DNA of 64,000 bases from Gentiana macrophylla (taxonomy: Eukaryota > Streptophyta > Magnoliopsida > Gentianales > Gentianaceae): the NCBI GenBank assembly GCA_026214975.1, contig CM047808.1:62336583-62400582 (forward strand), in the 5' to 3' direction. The translations under genes and the position numbers were made by a program. Shown here in pieces: positions 33,300 to 44,137 of this stretch; within the stretch, counting starts at the first letter, position 1, and every line of letters begins with the position of its first letter. Below the pieces are notes generated by a model. The model made no database searches. It had not been told where the DNA came from and saw only the letters and a program-made list of their open reading frames with translations.

Positions 33300-34526
33300 A
33301 CCGGCTAGAGATTGCCTCGTGGAGATTCGCTTCCCTCACTTTGTATCTCACAAAGAACCCTTCATTGACTAGTTCTTTGATTTCTTGTTTTAGTAGGCGA
33401 TAAGAGTTTGTGTCATGCCTATGATCCTTGTGATATTCGTAGTATTTGGTCATATCATGATCGTTTCATTGATCGGGTCTCATGGGGCAAGGATTATGGA
33501 GGTCATCCTTGACCTAGTGCATGATTTCCTCGATGGGTTCAGTCAATAGGGTGTACTGCACTTCATTGAATTTCTCAAGTCTTTTGATTTCCCTGTGGCG
33601 GCTCAAGCAATCTTTTGCCGAGACGGGTACAATTTTGTCTCTTCGCCAACACGACGGAAATGGGATCTCTTTAGAGGCAGTGAATTTTTTGCCAAGGAGA
33701 GAATTTGGTGTAAATTGTCGGGCCACATGAGGGTGAACTCGGCTTTAAGCGGACCTTTAGCTAGGCAGCTCTAAAAACTTTTCATGACCACGCTGTCCAT
33801 TAGACCCCTTTTCTGATAATAAACTCTGACAAATCGATTGTAGTAAGTCCGAGAAGACTCACCAACCCCCTGTCTGATATCATAAAGGTCGTCTTGTGTC
33901 TTCTTCTATTGACCCGCTGATTTGAATTATGCGACAAACTTGGCTTGTAGATCGGGAATGAGGAGATCAACTTTTGGTGCAGATTCCCTATCCATGTACC
34001 CTCTTTGTCTTGCATGGGACCAACAAAGGCAATGCATCATACAGCTTGGCTCTTGGTGGCTAAGGATCTTTTACATTGAAAAGTGGTGAGCCAATTATAG
34101 TGTGAGGTGGCCTTGTATAACTCTAAAAGTTGGTGTAGCTAGCCCCCTCAGGTTCTTCTTCCATAAGTCTGTCATTGAGCACGCTCGTCCCCCATATGGG
34201 GCTCTATAGTTTGCCGACTTTGTCTTTCCAGATCTAGTCGACCTGTTTTCTTAGTTCGGTGACCTCATCTAGAAAGGAGCCTAGCGCCGATTGTCTGGAT
34301 ACGTTTTCCAATTTAGATCCTCTAGGAGGATGATAGGATTCGGCCTGTCGCTCTCCCAATCTTCCTCTTATGTTGCGAGGGGCTGACTGAATTTCGATGC
34401 TCCTTTCTCCTTCTAGATGCAGAGCATGTCCAGGTCCAAGGCGGTCTAGGGCAGAGCTTCTTTCCGGAGCCCGTTCTGATGTTGAGTGGACACTTCGTTC
34501 CCTGCCAAAGCGACGAGAAGAAGTGT
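33300..34526 (-). pseudogene. Tat-like Ty3/gypsy gag, C-terminal part
   Basis: Minus-strand translation gives, with several stops and shifts, 'QDDLYDIRQGVGESSRTYYNRFVR' (about 33900-33820). This corresponds to the Retrotrans_gag 'L..I.Q...ESLRDY..RF' core. Further on, 'KYYEYHKDHRHDTNSYRLLKQEIKELV' (about 33370-33460) matches the 'CEYHKDHGHDT..C..L' motif that replaces the classical zinc knuckle in Tat elements, with Cys to Tyr changes here. The 34526 end reads 'TSSRRFGRERSVHSTSERAPERSS'. The same gag continues, after the insertions, at 51645-52113. A Tat lineage is likely and the sub-lineage unknown. Confidence 0.7.
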
Positions 34527-34618
34527 TGTGATGCCCTGTTCTTGGGTATCGAGCCCTTATCCGTAAATGAATGTTCGGCACGTATAACAATAAATAAATT
34601 CCATATTATACGTAAGCC
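34527..34618 (-). repeat. Tekay-like LTR copy 2, part 1
   Basis: It begins TGTGATGCCCTG and matches 985-1080 of copy 1 ('tatcgagcccttatccg', 'ttcggca/gcgtata'). At 34619 it is interrupted by the SIRE-like element, immediately after AAGCC. Confidence 0.8.
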
Positions 34619-35551
34619 TGTTGGTCCCTTAGGAAAGGCTAACACAAGTTTAAAGGGGGGGTGAATAAACTTGTCACCAAACTTGAAGTACCCCAAGAAC
34701 TGAGTTTTTCCCAAACTCAAACTGATGCCCAGCTCAGTTTTGTTCCTGTCCTTAAACTTGTAAGGAGTTAGTTAATTCAGTTTTGCTAATGCGAGAGCTG
34801 AATTAACTTGCAGCGGATAAGATTAAGCCTTTTGTGCAATAGATGTGTCAGTAAAGATCTAAACCTCCTATGTATCATTTTTATGTTGACTCAGTGTCTA
34901 ATGTTTGCTGAGTAAGTAATGGCATGATTATGCAATAAATAAAACAATCATATCTCAAACATAAATGTATAAAGTAACACAAGGTTTGTTTATTAAAGTT
35001 CCGTGTGGTGTAATCCCGTACGTCTCCCCTTCTCCTGTGGTGTAGGAGGTATCACTAGAATCTTGAGATAACTATTACAAAATCCTAGCCTATGACAGTC
35101 CTTCACAACACCCTAGTTTCACTATCTACACATAATGAATAAAGGTAAGATTGCTCCCTTCACTCTGCACACTAATCTTTCGGAGGTGGAATGGCTCCTT
35201 CACCAGCTCACCACTAACACAAACACAGTCCGAAAACTGCACCAACAGCTGTGACAATCAAGTTGCAACCGTATGAGGAAAGGTGGAGTTGCTCTCCTCA
35301 AACTATGCACAACCAACCCTTTTTTCACAAAGGTTAGGTTTAGAATTAATCAAGAGATTAATTCGGTGAGCTGTTTGCTTTTTCTAGATATGACTTTTCA
35401 GCTCCAAGATGCCTTCTTTCCCCCTTGACGGGTTACTGGATCTTCCTTTGTAATCTTCAAGGCAATTCTGTTGGCTTCCCCTTTTCTAGATATGAAATCT
35501 GATTTTTTGGATCTGGATCTTTAGATATATGCTTTTAAAACCTTTTTCAGA

Positions 35552-35553
<2 letters not shown>

Positions 35554-35590
<37 letters not shown>
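35554..35590 (+). repeat. (CT)n microsatellite in LTR
   Basis: An uninterrupted CT run. The partner LTR (40556-40570) and copy 2 (60762-60780) have only a short version, so it expanded after insertion. Confidence 0.9.
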
Positions 35591-35595
<5 letters not shown>

Positions 35596-35608
35596 GTGTT
35601 TCCCTTGT

Positions 35609-35618
35609 GTATTTATAG
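35609..35618 (-). promoter_or_regulatory. TATA box of SIRE-like 3' LTR
   Basis: On the minus strand it reads CTATAAATAC. The same sequence occurs at 40588-40597 and 60797-60806. Confidence 0.75.
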
Positions 35619-35624
35619 GGGTGA

Positions 35625-35656
35625 TGTAACGGTCACTAGCTCTTGTAGCCGTTACA
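35625..35656 (-). promoter_or_regulatory. Inverted TGTAACGG / CCGTTACA pair upstream of TATA
   Basis: Perfect 8-base arms (35625-35632 and 35649-35656) separated by 16 bases, just upstream of the TATA box in transcription direction. They contain the Myb core AACGG/CCGTT on both strands. Conserved in all three LTRs of the family in the window. Confidence 0.55.
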
Positions 35657-36339
35657 TTTGTCGTTTAGCCAACGTTCATATGTACGACCTTTTGTCGTAT
35701 TGTCAATTCAAATTTAACAAGGCCTTAAATCAGTTTTCTACTCTTCTTCAAAACTGAGTACCTTATGATCTTGACATCTGACTTCAATTGACTGAGTCAG
35801 AGTACACCATTCAGTTTCTTCTTTTCCTGGTAACTGATAATCTTTGTCCTTAAGATTATTCAGCTGTACATGATCTATTGTTTAGTTTCAGGTCACCACA
35901 GACTTGCCTGAATCCTAACTTATAGTCACGACTTGATCAACTTCTAACTGAGTTTGCCACCTCAATTCTTCAGTATTCGATAGCTGAGTCTGTGTCCCTC
36001 AGTTCTTCAATCTTCTAGATAACCCAACTAAGTCTCAGGCCCTCAAATAACTTATCTTCTTCGCTTTTCTCATAATCAACTCGATCCTCGCCTCCATGTG
36101 TATAATCAGTTTGCTTGTTGTGACTCAGCTTAGTTCCTATCTATTACAATGCTTGTCTGAAACAACCTATACAAAGTTGAGACACTAGATAGAACTTATA
36201 CATTTTCTGTAGACATTTTCTTGCTTCTTCTTTTATTTCGCACTATAACAGTTAGTTATCACTTCATCATCATTGGTTGTAAGTGATCTTACTAAATGCG
36301 TGATAAATCATCATCAAAACACATATATTATTCCCAACA

Positions 36340-36350
36340 ATTTCCCCCGT
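36340..36350 (-). other. Polypurine tract of SIRE-like element, copy 1
   Basis: On the minus strand: acgggggaaat, directly before the 3' LTR. The same junction in copy 2 is at 61541-61551. Confidence 0.85.
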
Positions 36351-36797
36351 TTTGATGATGTATCATAACCCTCCCTAAAAGCAATAATATAAGAAAAATG
36401 CAAGAAATCAAAACAGATTATAATAACAAACTGAAAACAACTGAGTTTATTACAAAGCAAACTGAATAACTGGACTGATTACATCCTTTTTCCAAAATCA
36501 TCATCTTTTCACCAAGCAAAATACTTCTTTTTGTTTCTAGAAGCTTCCTTGTTTTTCCTTCTTCACTTGATTCATTATCTCTGGGTTTGATATCCAGATA
36601 CTTATTGATCAGCCGATTGCTTCTTCGTTTTATTGGTTTTTGAGCTTCATCAAGATTTCTTTAATTTCCTCATTAATTATCTTCTCTTCTTATTTTAAAA
36701 TCAAATTATGTTTTTCTTTTTCAGCTTTTCCCTCTGGTTTCATTTCAGCTTCCCCCTCAGTTTTTGTCTCTTTGCCATTATATGCCTTTAAATTTTC
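36351..36797 (-). other. 3' untranslated part of SIRE-like element, copy 1
   Basis: It begins with 'ttttgatgatgtatcataaccctcc', conserved in copy 2. Toward 36600-36790 the minus strand still reads Glu/Lys-rich ('GEAEMKPEGKAEKEKHN'), continuing the acidic tail in a broken frame. Confidence 0.5.
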
Positions 36798-38465
36798 TTA
36801 CAATCTGGCACAGATTACAAGCTTCTTCCTGATGTTCAACACAGCTTTAACTAAGGCTTCTTCATCTTCCTCAATTCTTGTTTCTTTGAAGGTTTCTTCT
36901 GCAATGAGCTCTTCAATCAGATTATCAACTGCTTCTCCATTTTGTTGAATAGTAAGCAGATCAGCATCTACTTGAATGTCTTGTTCTTCAATCAACAGTT
37001 TGGCATAGATTTCTTCAGCTTTGTCAGTTTTATCAGCATCAGCATCAGCTTCACCTTCAGCTTCATCACCTTCAGTTTTATCTTGCACCTTGTTTGAAGA
37101 TATGCAAAAGCTTTCTTCAAATAATCTACGCAAGGTGATGATGTTGGAGTATTTGTTCAGTCCTGAATAATGTGCTGTTGAAATCAATTTTTGTCAGTTG
37201 TGGAGCTTCTGTTGTAGAGTCTCTATCAGGCTTTCGATGATCTCTTTCAATCCTTCCAATTTTTCTTCAATCTCAATTAACCGGTGCTGAGATCTTTCAG
37301 TTGCAGATTTGCTTGTAGACGCATTGTGAGCTTGAGTTGAAGAACTAGCTTCATGATAAAATGAGTTATGACATAACAGTTCTTTCTTATACTCAGTTTC
37401 ACAAAATTCAACGTCTTCTAAAGCATCTCTTTGCTCCTCAGTATATTCTTCATGCTTTTCAGTTGAGGATTCACTTTCTTCACTTTCATCTTCAATTTGA
37501 ATTACATCTTCAGTTTCAGTTTTCCTCGCAAGATATTTGTTCCACATCCTCCTTTGTCTTCTTAAAGTCCTTTCATCCAAATTTACAGTTTCTCTTGAGC
37601 TAGAGTCTGAAGTTTCTCTCATTTCTTCGACGAATTTCCTTTTCTTTGATTCAGTGGACACTGATTTCTGTTTTACTTCTGTTTCTTTGGATTTTGAGAT
37701 GAAGAAGTAGTTTAGTATACTTTGAACCAAATACGTAAATCCCATTTTCAATAAGAATTTTTCTCCAACAGCCTTTCTTTCTTGAGCTTTCGCCTTTTCG
37801 TCTAAAATTTGTTTGATCAGTTGCTTGAGAACAAATTTGTTCCAATCCAGTTTTTCTTCAAACCATATAGCATGGATCAGCTTCATCTTTTCTGTTGAAA
37901 GTGAGTAGAGATTCCAAGTGTGACCAATAACATTTTTGGTCAGAAGAATTGTCAAGAATGCGAACTCTTGTTTTTGTTGATAAATGGATCCGATGAAATT
38001 CTTCTCGTCCTTGTTGAGTGCTGTGATATTCCAAAGTTTTCCTTTTTCTTCATTTCCAAAGGTGAGAGATGAAGATCCTCCAAATATGTCTAAACCAAAG
38101 ACTAGGGAAAGCAAATGTTCATCAACATTAATGCTTTTATTTTGAACTGCTGTCCTGAAACTCTTTCCATCATTGGTGATTACGGCATTTCTGTAGAATT
38201 CTTTGATACTTTCTGGGTACGGAGTATTGACCTTCGTATCAATCAAATTTTCATGTCCTCGAATCTTCTTGATTTTGTCTGCAATCTGAGTCGAAAGGAT
38301 GGAGTTTGAGAATTTTTTACTGAAGTCATTCAGACTCATGGTAATTCCTTCATCAATGTTGTATCGCTCCATGGATCTCTGAATTAAGAATTCTTGGGAA
38401 ACTTGAATGTTTTGAAATTGATTGAGCAACATTTTGTCAAGATTGAGTTTTTCAATCATTTTCAA
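36798..38465 (-). pseudogene. Non-pol ORF with plant-transposon-like domain and acidic coiled-coil tail, SIRE-like copy 1
   Basis: Minus-strand frame of 423 codons (38465-37194), one TGA (37194-37196), then 130 more codons in the same frame from 37187. Copy 2 has no stop at this spot, so the family protein is probably about 560 residues. Residues about 35-215 contain 'IKEFYRNAVITNDGKSFRTAV', 'DEHLLSLVFGLD' and 'TKNVIGHTWNLYSLSTEKMKL'. Their order fits the 'putative plant transposon protein' domain (PF20167-like), a match made by eye. Residues about 270-420 are Glu/Ser-rich with a Lys/Arg cluster (LRRQRRMWNKYLARK), then a leucine-heptad end. The part after the stop is acidic. Function unknown: a gag substitute or an RNA- or chromatin-binding factor are both possible. 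Confidence 0.65.
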
Positions 38466-38712
38466 AAAAGAGTCATGTCACAATCAATGAGATTTATAGG
38501 GATGTACATCTACTTTTTCTCCTTGATTTACACGTGGCTTCAAGTTATTTGTCTTGTCAGCTCAAGCGTCAGATTGTAGCTGGAATTTTTTTGCTTTTGA
38601 CCAATTTTCCCTTCATCAGCTTTTGCCTTTTCAGCTTCATTGCTATGTAGGAGTCGGTTTTCTCAGGATTCAGCAATATGAGAACTGACTTAGCCTGCAA
38701 AATAGTTTTAAG

Positions 38713-39024
38713 TTATCTTCGGTACCCATATCTTTCGGGTCCGGCTGGATTAGTTATTGAAGTACACACTTCAGTTTCTTTGTTAAGGGAATTAAGCTTT
38801 CTCATTTCTTTTCTAGATAAACCATTACGCTCATCCTTAGTTGATTTCACAAGGATTCCTTTAGATTTATCATCTTTATTTTGTTTGTGTAATCCACTAG
38901 GTCTTCCAGTATTTTGATGTCTAGAGTTTGTACTCCTTGAAATCTTAAGACTAGGTAAGGGTGGGGAATTATCATTGTTGTTGTCAAATTTACTAGATAA
39001 TAACCTTTCATCTAGATTTGACAT
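38713..39024 (-). CDS. Small basic ORF (103 aa) upstream of main ORF, unrecognised
   Basis: A Ser/Asn/Lys-rich frame with no known motif, containing 'LPSLKISRSTNSRHQNTGRPSG'-like low-complexity basic sequence. It lies between the PBS side and the main ORF. It may be an exon or a decayed gag remainder. The equivalent part of copy 2 lies outside the window. Confidence 0.3.
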   Translation of the reverse strand: MSNLDERLLSSKFDNNNDNSPPLPSLKISRSTNSRHQNTGRPSGLHKQNKDDKSKGILVKSTKDERNGLSRKEMRKLNSLNKETEVCTSITNPAGPERYGYRR

Positions 39025-39131
39025 TTAAGTTTCAAGAAACTCATTCGAATCTTTTGCTTTTCCGAGTTCTATATCTTTTAGTTTTAACTCCAGAGTGAGT
39101 TTTTCTGTCAACTTGGCAAGCTCAGAGTTTT

Positions 39132-39494
39132 CTAACCGAGTTCAGCTGATGATAACTGTGTTGAGAAATGTACCTTTCCTTGATTGTTTGTTACAGCTTC
39201 AATGTTTGACTGTACATTCTCTTGTTGCTCAGATGAATCTTCTATATCAACAGTTACTTGCAACAATTCCTCTTCTCCTTCTTCTGAGAGATCTCTTAGT
39301 GATGGAACTCCTCTGGATTCATCAACATATACATTGAGATCGCTATCTATATCATCATTGAGTTGAGATTTTGGATTTGTTTGAGAATTTGTAGCATTAA
39401 ACCTTTCAAATATTTGATCTTGAAAATCAGATACATTTTGCAAACAATTAGTCAGGGGGTGAATAAGCCAACTTCTAATTTTGGATGTAACCAT
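39132..39494 (-). CDS. Acidic ORF (120 aa) near the PBS, unrecognised
   Basis: The first ATG-opened frame after the PBS (start 39494, about 90 bases from it). It begins MVTSKIRSWLIHPLTNCLQ and then becomes Asp/Glu/Gln-rich, with 'DLSEEGEEELLQVTVDIEDSS'. Its position fits a leader or gag N-terminus. It could equally be the first exon of a spliced transcript reading into the main ORF. Confidence 0.35.
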   Translation of the reverse strand: MVTSKIRSWLIHPLTNCLQNVSDFQDQIFERFNATNSQTNPKSQLNDDIDSDLNVYVDESRGVPSLRDLSEEGEEELLQVTVDIEDSSEQQENVQSNIEAVTNNQGKVHFSTQLSSAELG

Positions 39495-39581
39495 TTCAAC
39501 TAAGTGCTTTTACAACTGATACAGTGAGGGGTAATCAACAACTGGTGTGTAAGATATCTTTGGATCACTTCCAAACGGAAG

Positions 39582-39599
39582 AACTGCTCCGATACCAAT
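39582..39599 (-). other. Primer binding site of SIRE-like element, copy 1
   Basis: On the minus strand: TTGGTATCGGAGCAG next to the LTR, close to the Met-type TGGTATCAGAGC with one change. Confidence 0.8.
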
Positions 39600-41327
39600 T
39601 GTTGGTCCCTTGGAAAGGCTAACACAAGTTTAGAGAGGGGGGGGGTGAATAAACTTGTCACCCAAAACTTTCCCAAACGTGAAGTACCCCCGGAACTGAT
39701 TTTTTCCCAAACTCAAACTGATGCTCAGCACAGCTTTGTTCCTATCCTTTAAACTTGTAAGGAGTTAGTTAATTCAGTTTTGCTAATGTGAGAACTGAAT
39801 TAACTTGCAACGGATAAGATTAAGCCTTTTGTGCAATGGATGTGTCAGTAAAGATCTAAACCTCCTATGTATCAGTTTTGTGTTAACTCGGTGTCTAATG
39901 TTTGCTGAGTAAGTGATAGCATGATTATGCAATAAATAAAACAATCATATCACTAACGTAAATGTATAAAGTAACACAAGGTTTGTTTATGGAAGTTCCG
40001 GGTGGTGTAATCCCGTACGTCTCCCCTTCTCCTATGGTGTAGGAGGTATCACTAGAATCTTGAGATAACTGTTACAAAATCCTAGCCTGATGACAGTCCT
40101 TCACGACACCCTAGTTTCACTGTCTACACATAATGAAGAAAGGTAAGATTGCTCCATTCACTCTGCACACCGATCTTTCTGAGAGGTGGAATGGCTCTTT
40201 CACCACTTTCACCACTAACACAAACACAAACCGAAATCGCACTAACAAATTTGTAGCAATCAAGTTGCAACCGTATGAGGAAAAGTGGAGTTGCTCTCCT
40301 CAAACTATGGACATCCAACCCTTTTTCACAAAGGTTAGGTTTAGAATTAATCAAGAGATTAATTCAGTGAGCTGTTTGCTTCATCTGGATATGACTTTTC
40401 AGCTCCAAGATGCCTTCTTTCCCCCTTGATGGGTTACTGGATCTTCCTTTGTAATCTTCAAGGCAATTCTGATGGCTTCCCCTTTTCTAGATATGAAATC
40501 TGATTTTCTAGATCTGGATCTTTAGATATATGCTTTTAAAACCTTTTTCAGATCCTTCTCTCTCTCCCTTTTAATTGTTTCTCTTGTGTATTTATAGGGG
40601 TGATGTAACGGTCACTAGCTCTTGTAGCCGTTACATTTGTCGTTTAGCCAACGTTCATATGTACGACCTTTTGTCGTATTGTCAATTCAAATTTAACAAG
40701 GCTTTAACTCAGTTTTCTACTCTTCCTCAAAACTGAGTACCTTATGATCTTGACATCTGACTTTAATTGACTAAGTCAGAGTACACCATTCTGTTTCTTC
40801 TTTTCTTGGTAACTGATAATCTTTGTCCTTAAGATTATTCAGCTTTACATGATCTATAGTTCAGTTTCAGGTCACCACAGACTTGCCTGAATCCTGACAT
40901 ATAGTCACGACTTGATCAACTTCTAACTGAGTTTGCCACCTCAGTTCTTTAGTCTTCGATAACTGAGTCTGTGTCCTCTAGTTCTTCAGTCTTCTAATAA
41001 GCCAATTGAGTCAGTGTCCCTCAACGAACTTATCTTCTTCAGTTTTCTCATAACTGAGTCTGATCCCTCAGTTCTCCATGTGTATACTAAGTTTGCTTGC
41101 TGTGACTCAGCTGTTCTCCTAGTTCCTATCTATTACAATCTTGTCTGAAACAACCGATACAAAGTTCAGACTCTAGATAGAACTTATACATTTTCTCTAG
41201 ACCATTTCTTGCTTCTTCTTTTATTTCGCACTATAACAGTTAGTTATTACTTCATCATCATGGGTTGTAAGTGATCTTACTAAATGAGTGATAAATCATC
41301 ATCAAAACACAAATATTATTTCCAACA
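39600..41327 (-). repeat. 5' LTR of SIRE-like element, copy 1
   Basis: 1728 bp, TGTTGG to CCAACA. TATA box (minus) 40588-40597 and inverted Myb-like pair 40604-40611 / 40628-40635. Confidence 0.9.
40588..40635 (-). promoter_or_regulatory. TATA box and inverted TGTAACGG/CCGTTACA pair, 5' LTR
   Basis: Same layout as in the left LTR: CTATAAATAC on the minus strand with the two 8-base arms 7-38 bases upstream. As the 5' LTR, this is the copy that would drive transcription. Confidence 0.6.
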
Positions 41328-42291
41328 AAGCCTTTGTATCGATTTAAGTGAAAAAGGAAGATAAAGAGATTCGGGTGAAATTGAAAAACACTACTAGATT
41401 AAATGCCATCCACAACTAAAGATAGAAAGGTAAACCTTACAACAACGAGTTCATATATTACATTATGCGAAGTCTCATAAATTACAACAATCTTATCTTA
41501 CAAATGTGTTTCAAAAGAAAAATACAACATGTCCTGAATTTAAAAGCAACATAGTTATAGTACAACATGGATAATGAAAACCTGTCAAATCAACAAGCAT
41601 AATATAGCATCATCATATATCGCACTCAAAGTCATCATCGACTTCTTGATCATCCTGTACATCCTCTCTCACACAAAGCAACAAACAAACATGCAAAATT
41701 ACTTAGTGAAAGGTAGAAATTTTTGAACTATTAACTTTTATAACGTGAGGTTATCCATTAAATATTATTAAGTTATCTTCATGAATACGGCCCAACTCTA
41801 GGGTTCACATCAGGATGGTCAACATGTCGTGAGGTCCTACTTTTTTTTTCTAGCTTAGCTTATCTTTGTCACATTGAGTATTCAAGGGCACTACACGTTG
41901 TTCTACTCGACAAGAAGAACCTTATTCCAATATACCAGTGATTCTACACTAGTAGCCACGGGCTAGTCTCAATAGTGGCTGTGTTCGGCGAAGTCCCTTC
42001 ATACTTAGGGTCTTAGTAACCTAAAGAGTTATTCACTTTATATTGACCACACGACACATCACGATATTTTCTGGTGCCTTACCAAGAACCATGATGTTTA
42101 GACTTTCAACTACACAAGTATTTATGTTATTAATCGTTACCTAGCCACCTGAGCGTTTTCAAGGAAAAAGCTCTCTTACACTTCTACTCCATAACTTAGG
42201 CTACTAGACACGACAACCCTATCACATACACAGACATTGGTGGATACTAATCCATCAAAGGACAAGGCCAGTCATGATCTTTTGACGGTCC
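41328..42291 (-). repeat. Tekay-like LTR copy 2, part 2
   Basis: Continues the LTR begun at 34527 after the SIRE-like insertion. It matches about 1080-2030 of copy 1 ('aactctagggttcac', 'ggctactagacacg', 'acacagacatt', 'ggcggtcc'/'gacggtcc'). At 42292 the Athila-like element interrupts it. Confidence 0.75.
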
Positions 42292-43392
42292 TGATGAGCT
42301 TAAATTTACCCCTCGAAAATATATTTATAAAGACTCGAAAACCGTGGGTAAACTAACTCTCTAACCAGCAGAGTACCGGGTCGATTGTTAGAATAGCTAC
42401 AGGAGAACGAGGTCGATCCCAAGGGAAAAGTGTTTGTAAGTACCAAAGTGAACGTGTGTCTTAGTCTAGGCTATCAAGTTTTTGGATTGTTTTTATACTA
42501 TAACGATGCTAAAATAATCAAGTCTAAAGAGAGAAAAGAGAGAAAGAAAGTTAAACTACTGGATTTTAAAGATAGGTTAAAAGACATAGCCGAACCATGA
42601 TCAAAATAGCTAATTTCAACCCCAAGGATAGACAAAACCGGGAGTGTGCATTATAACAAACGAACTCTCACATTCAATCTCACGGGTGCGTGCTCCTAAT
42701 TCTGATGTTAAGATCTGAACAACTCTCCTTTAACATCCTATGTGAGGTTAATTAATTCTCTTTTTAGAAAACCGATTATCCTAACATGATTAAGTGCTGT
42801 GAGACGCTTGATATAACCTCGTTACGGAAACAAGTCCAAAATTACTCGATCGGGTTACTACCGATTCATACTCACCAACGTATTACACCAAACATCTTAA
42901 CAAGAATGTGTCAAAGCAAGAAACCAAGTTTTACCTAATCCATGGTCTACCCGAAAGACTCCGTGAAACAACTTGTCATCGTTGGCTCAAGAACCACCCG
43001 CACTTCATAGTTCAACCCCTGGTCTAACACTAAACTACACTAATCTAGACTACCACATTCAAGTTATTATGTTGATAATAATACATTGATGAGTGCAGGC
43101 CTGAATTCACGACCTAAAACCCCGGTATGTTTTACCGCCCGGTCTTAGAACCCTTTTTCCCACACCATTCTCTCTGAACACTCTCAAGAATGATGTGTGT
43201 GATTTTTGACCTAGGTAGCTAATCTAGCCCAAATCTGTTATAACAAGTTCTAAGACGTGAAATATGTGAGATTCAACAATAAAAAGCACAACACACTCCC
43301 AATTTTATCTTCCAAAGGTTGATTTCACCAAATTTTACATGATTCGGCTATGATACGTTTAGCTACTCATAACAACGGGAAAGGAAAATATA

Positions 43393-43576
43393 CTATATAT
43401 ATACATATACATAGATATATATAAGTGCATAAAAGTAAATATATATATATATATAAGTGCGTAAGTAAATGCGTAAGTAAATATATATATATATATATAT
43501 ATATAAGTGCGTAAGTAAATGCGTAAGTAAATATATATATATATATGTGCGTAAAGTAAATGTAAAATATATAAAG

Positions 43577-43637
<61 letters not shown>

Positions 43638-43713
43638 TACATGCTACGAAAAAGGAAAAAAAAACAAAAGGAGACAAAGAGAATAAAAGATAAGGGGGAC
43701 AAGGGGACAAGGG

Positions 43714-43745
<32 letters not shown>

Positions 43746-43759
43746 GGGGACAAGGGGAC

Positions 43760-43810
<51 letters not shown>
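43393..43810 (+). repeat. Complex (TA)n microsatellite block in left LTR
   Basis: Several TA runs separated by 'agtgcgtaagtaaatgcg'-type spacers, then 'ggggacaaggggacaaggg' and more TA. The block at 48970-49452 is the partner, with different run lengths. Confidence 0.95.
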
Positions 43811-43812
<2 letters not shown>

Positions 43813-44127
43813 CTACAAAGCAAAAAGAAAGAAAGACAAGAAAATAAAAGAAACAAAAAGGAAATATATTTATATCTATATATGTTATATTACATAACAA
43901 GAAATAAAACAAAACAAAATAAAAAGAGAAGGGGGCGGCAAGGTGAAGGGAGTTGGGAAGAAAAGAAAGTGTTTGAAGAAAAGAAAGTGTTTGGGGAAAA
44001 AGAGAGAAGATGGAAGAAATTAGAGAAGGGAAGTTTGGGAAAAGAAAATGGAGAAGAAGAAATGAGGAGAGGGGCGAAAATGGGGAAAGGAGGAAGGGAA
44101 GGTCCATGTTTCTTCATGAAAGGGGAG

Positions 44128-44137
44128 GTATATATAG
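44128..44137 (-). promoter_or_regulatory. TATA box, left LTR
   Basis: On the minus strand: CTATATATAC. Identical at 49775-49784. The microsatellite block lies downstream of it in transcription direction. Confidence 0.6.

Larger units (their letters stand above)
34619..36339 (-). repeat. 3' LTR of SIRE-like element, copy 1
   Basis: 1721 bp. It differs from the partner LTR by scattered changes and a (CT)n expansion at 35554-35590. Confidence 0.9.
34619..41327 (-). mobile_element. SIRE-like non-autonomous LTR element with its own non-pol ORF, copy 1
   Basis: A perfect target duplication AAGCC (34614-34618 and 41328-41332) brackets it. LTRs 34619-36339 and 39600-41327 start TGTTGG and end CCAACA. 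The polypurine tract lies next to the left LTR and the Met-type PBS next to the right LTR, so transcription is leftwards. The left-hand junction (tract 'gggggaaat', then TGTTGG, near 'ttttgatgatg') is typical of SIRE/Maximus Copia. The 3.26 kb interior has no RT, integrase or protease. It carries a reading frame of about 557 codons with one stop, plus two upstream small frames. Non-autonomous status is inferred from the absent pol. Confidence 0.9.

Noticed and set aside
34234..34720. Minus ORFs crossing 34526 and 34619
   Set aside because: They run from the SIRE-like LTR through the Tekay-like LTR into gag; the parts are unrelated and the start is chance.
35554..35590. CT run as a regulatory GAGA-type element
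   Set aside because: Absent from the two other LTRs at that length, so it looks like microsatellite expansion.
36798..38465. Retroviral-type envelope gene
   Set aside because: No signal peptide, membrane segment or glycosylation pattern; the fit is to a plant-transposon-type domain.
43393..44107. Long ORFs rich in Tyr/Ile or Phe/Leu on both strands
   Set aside because: They arise from TA and purine runs in LTRs (also at 49158-49764) and have no protein features.
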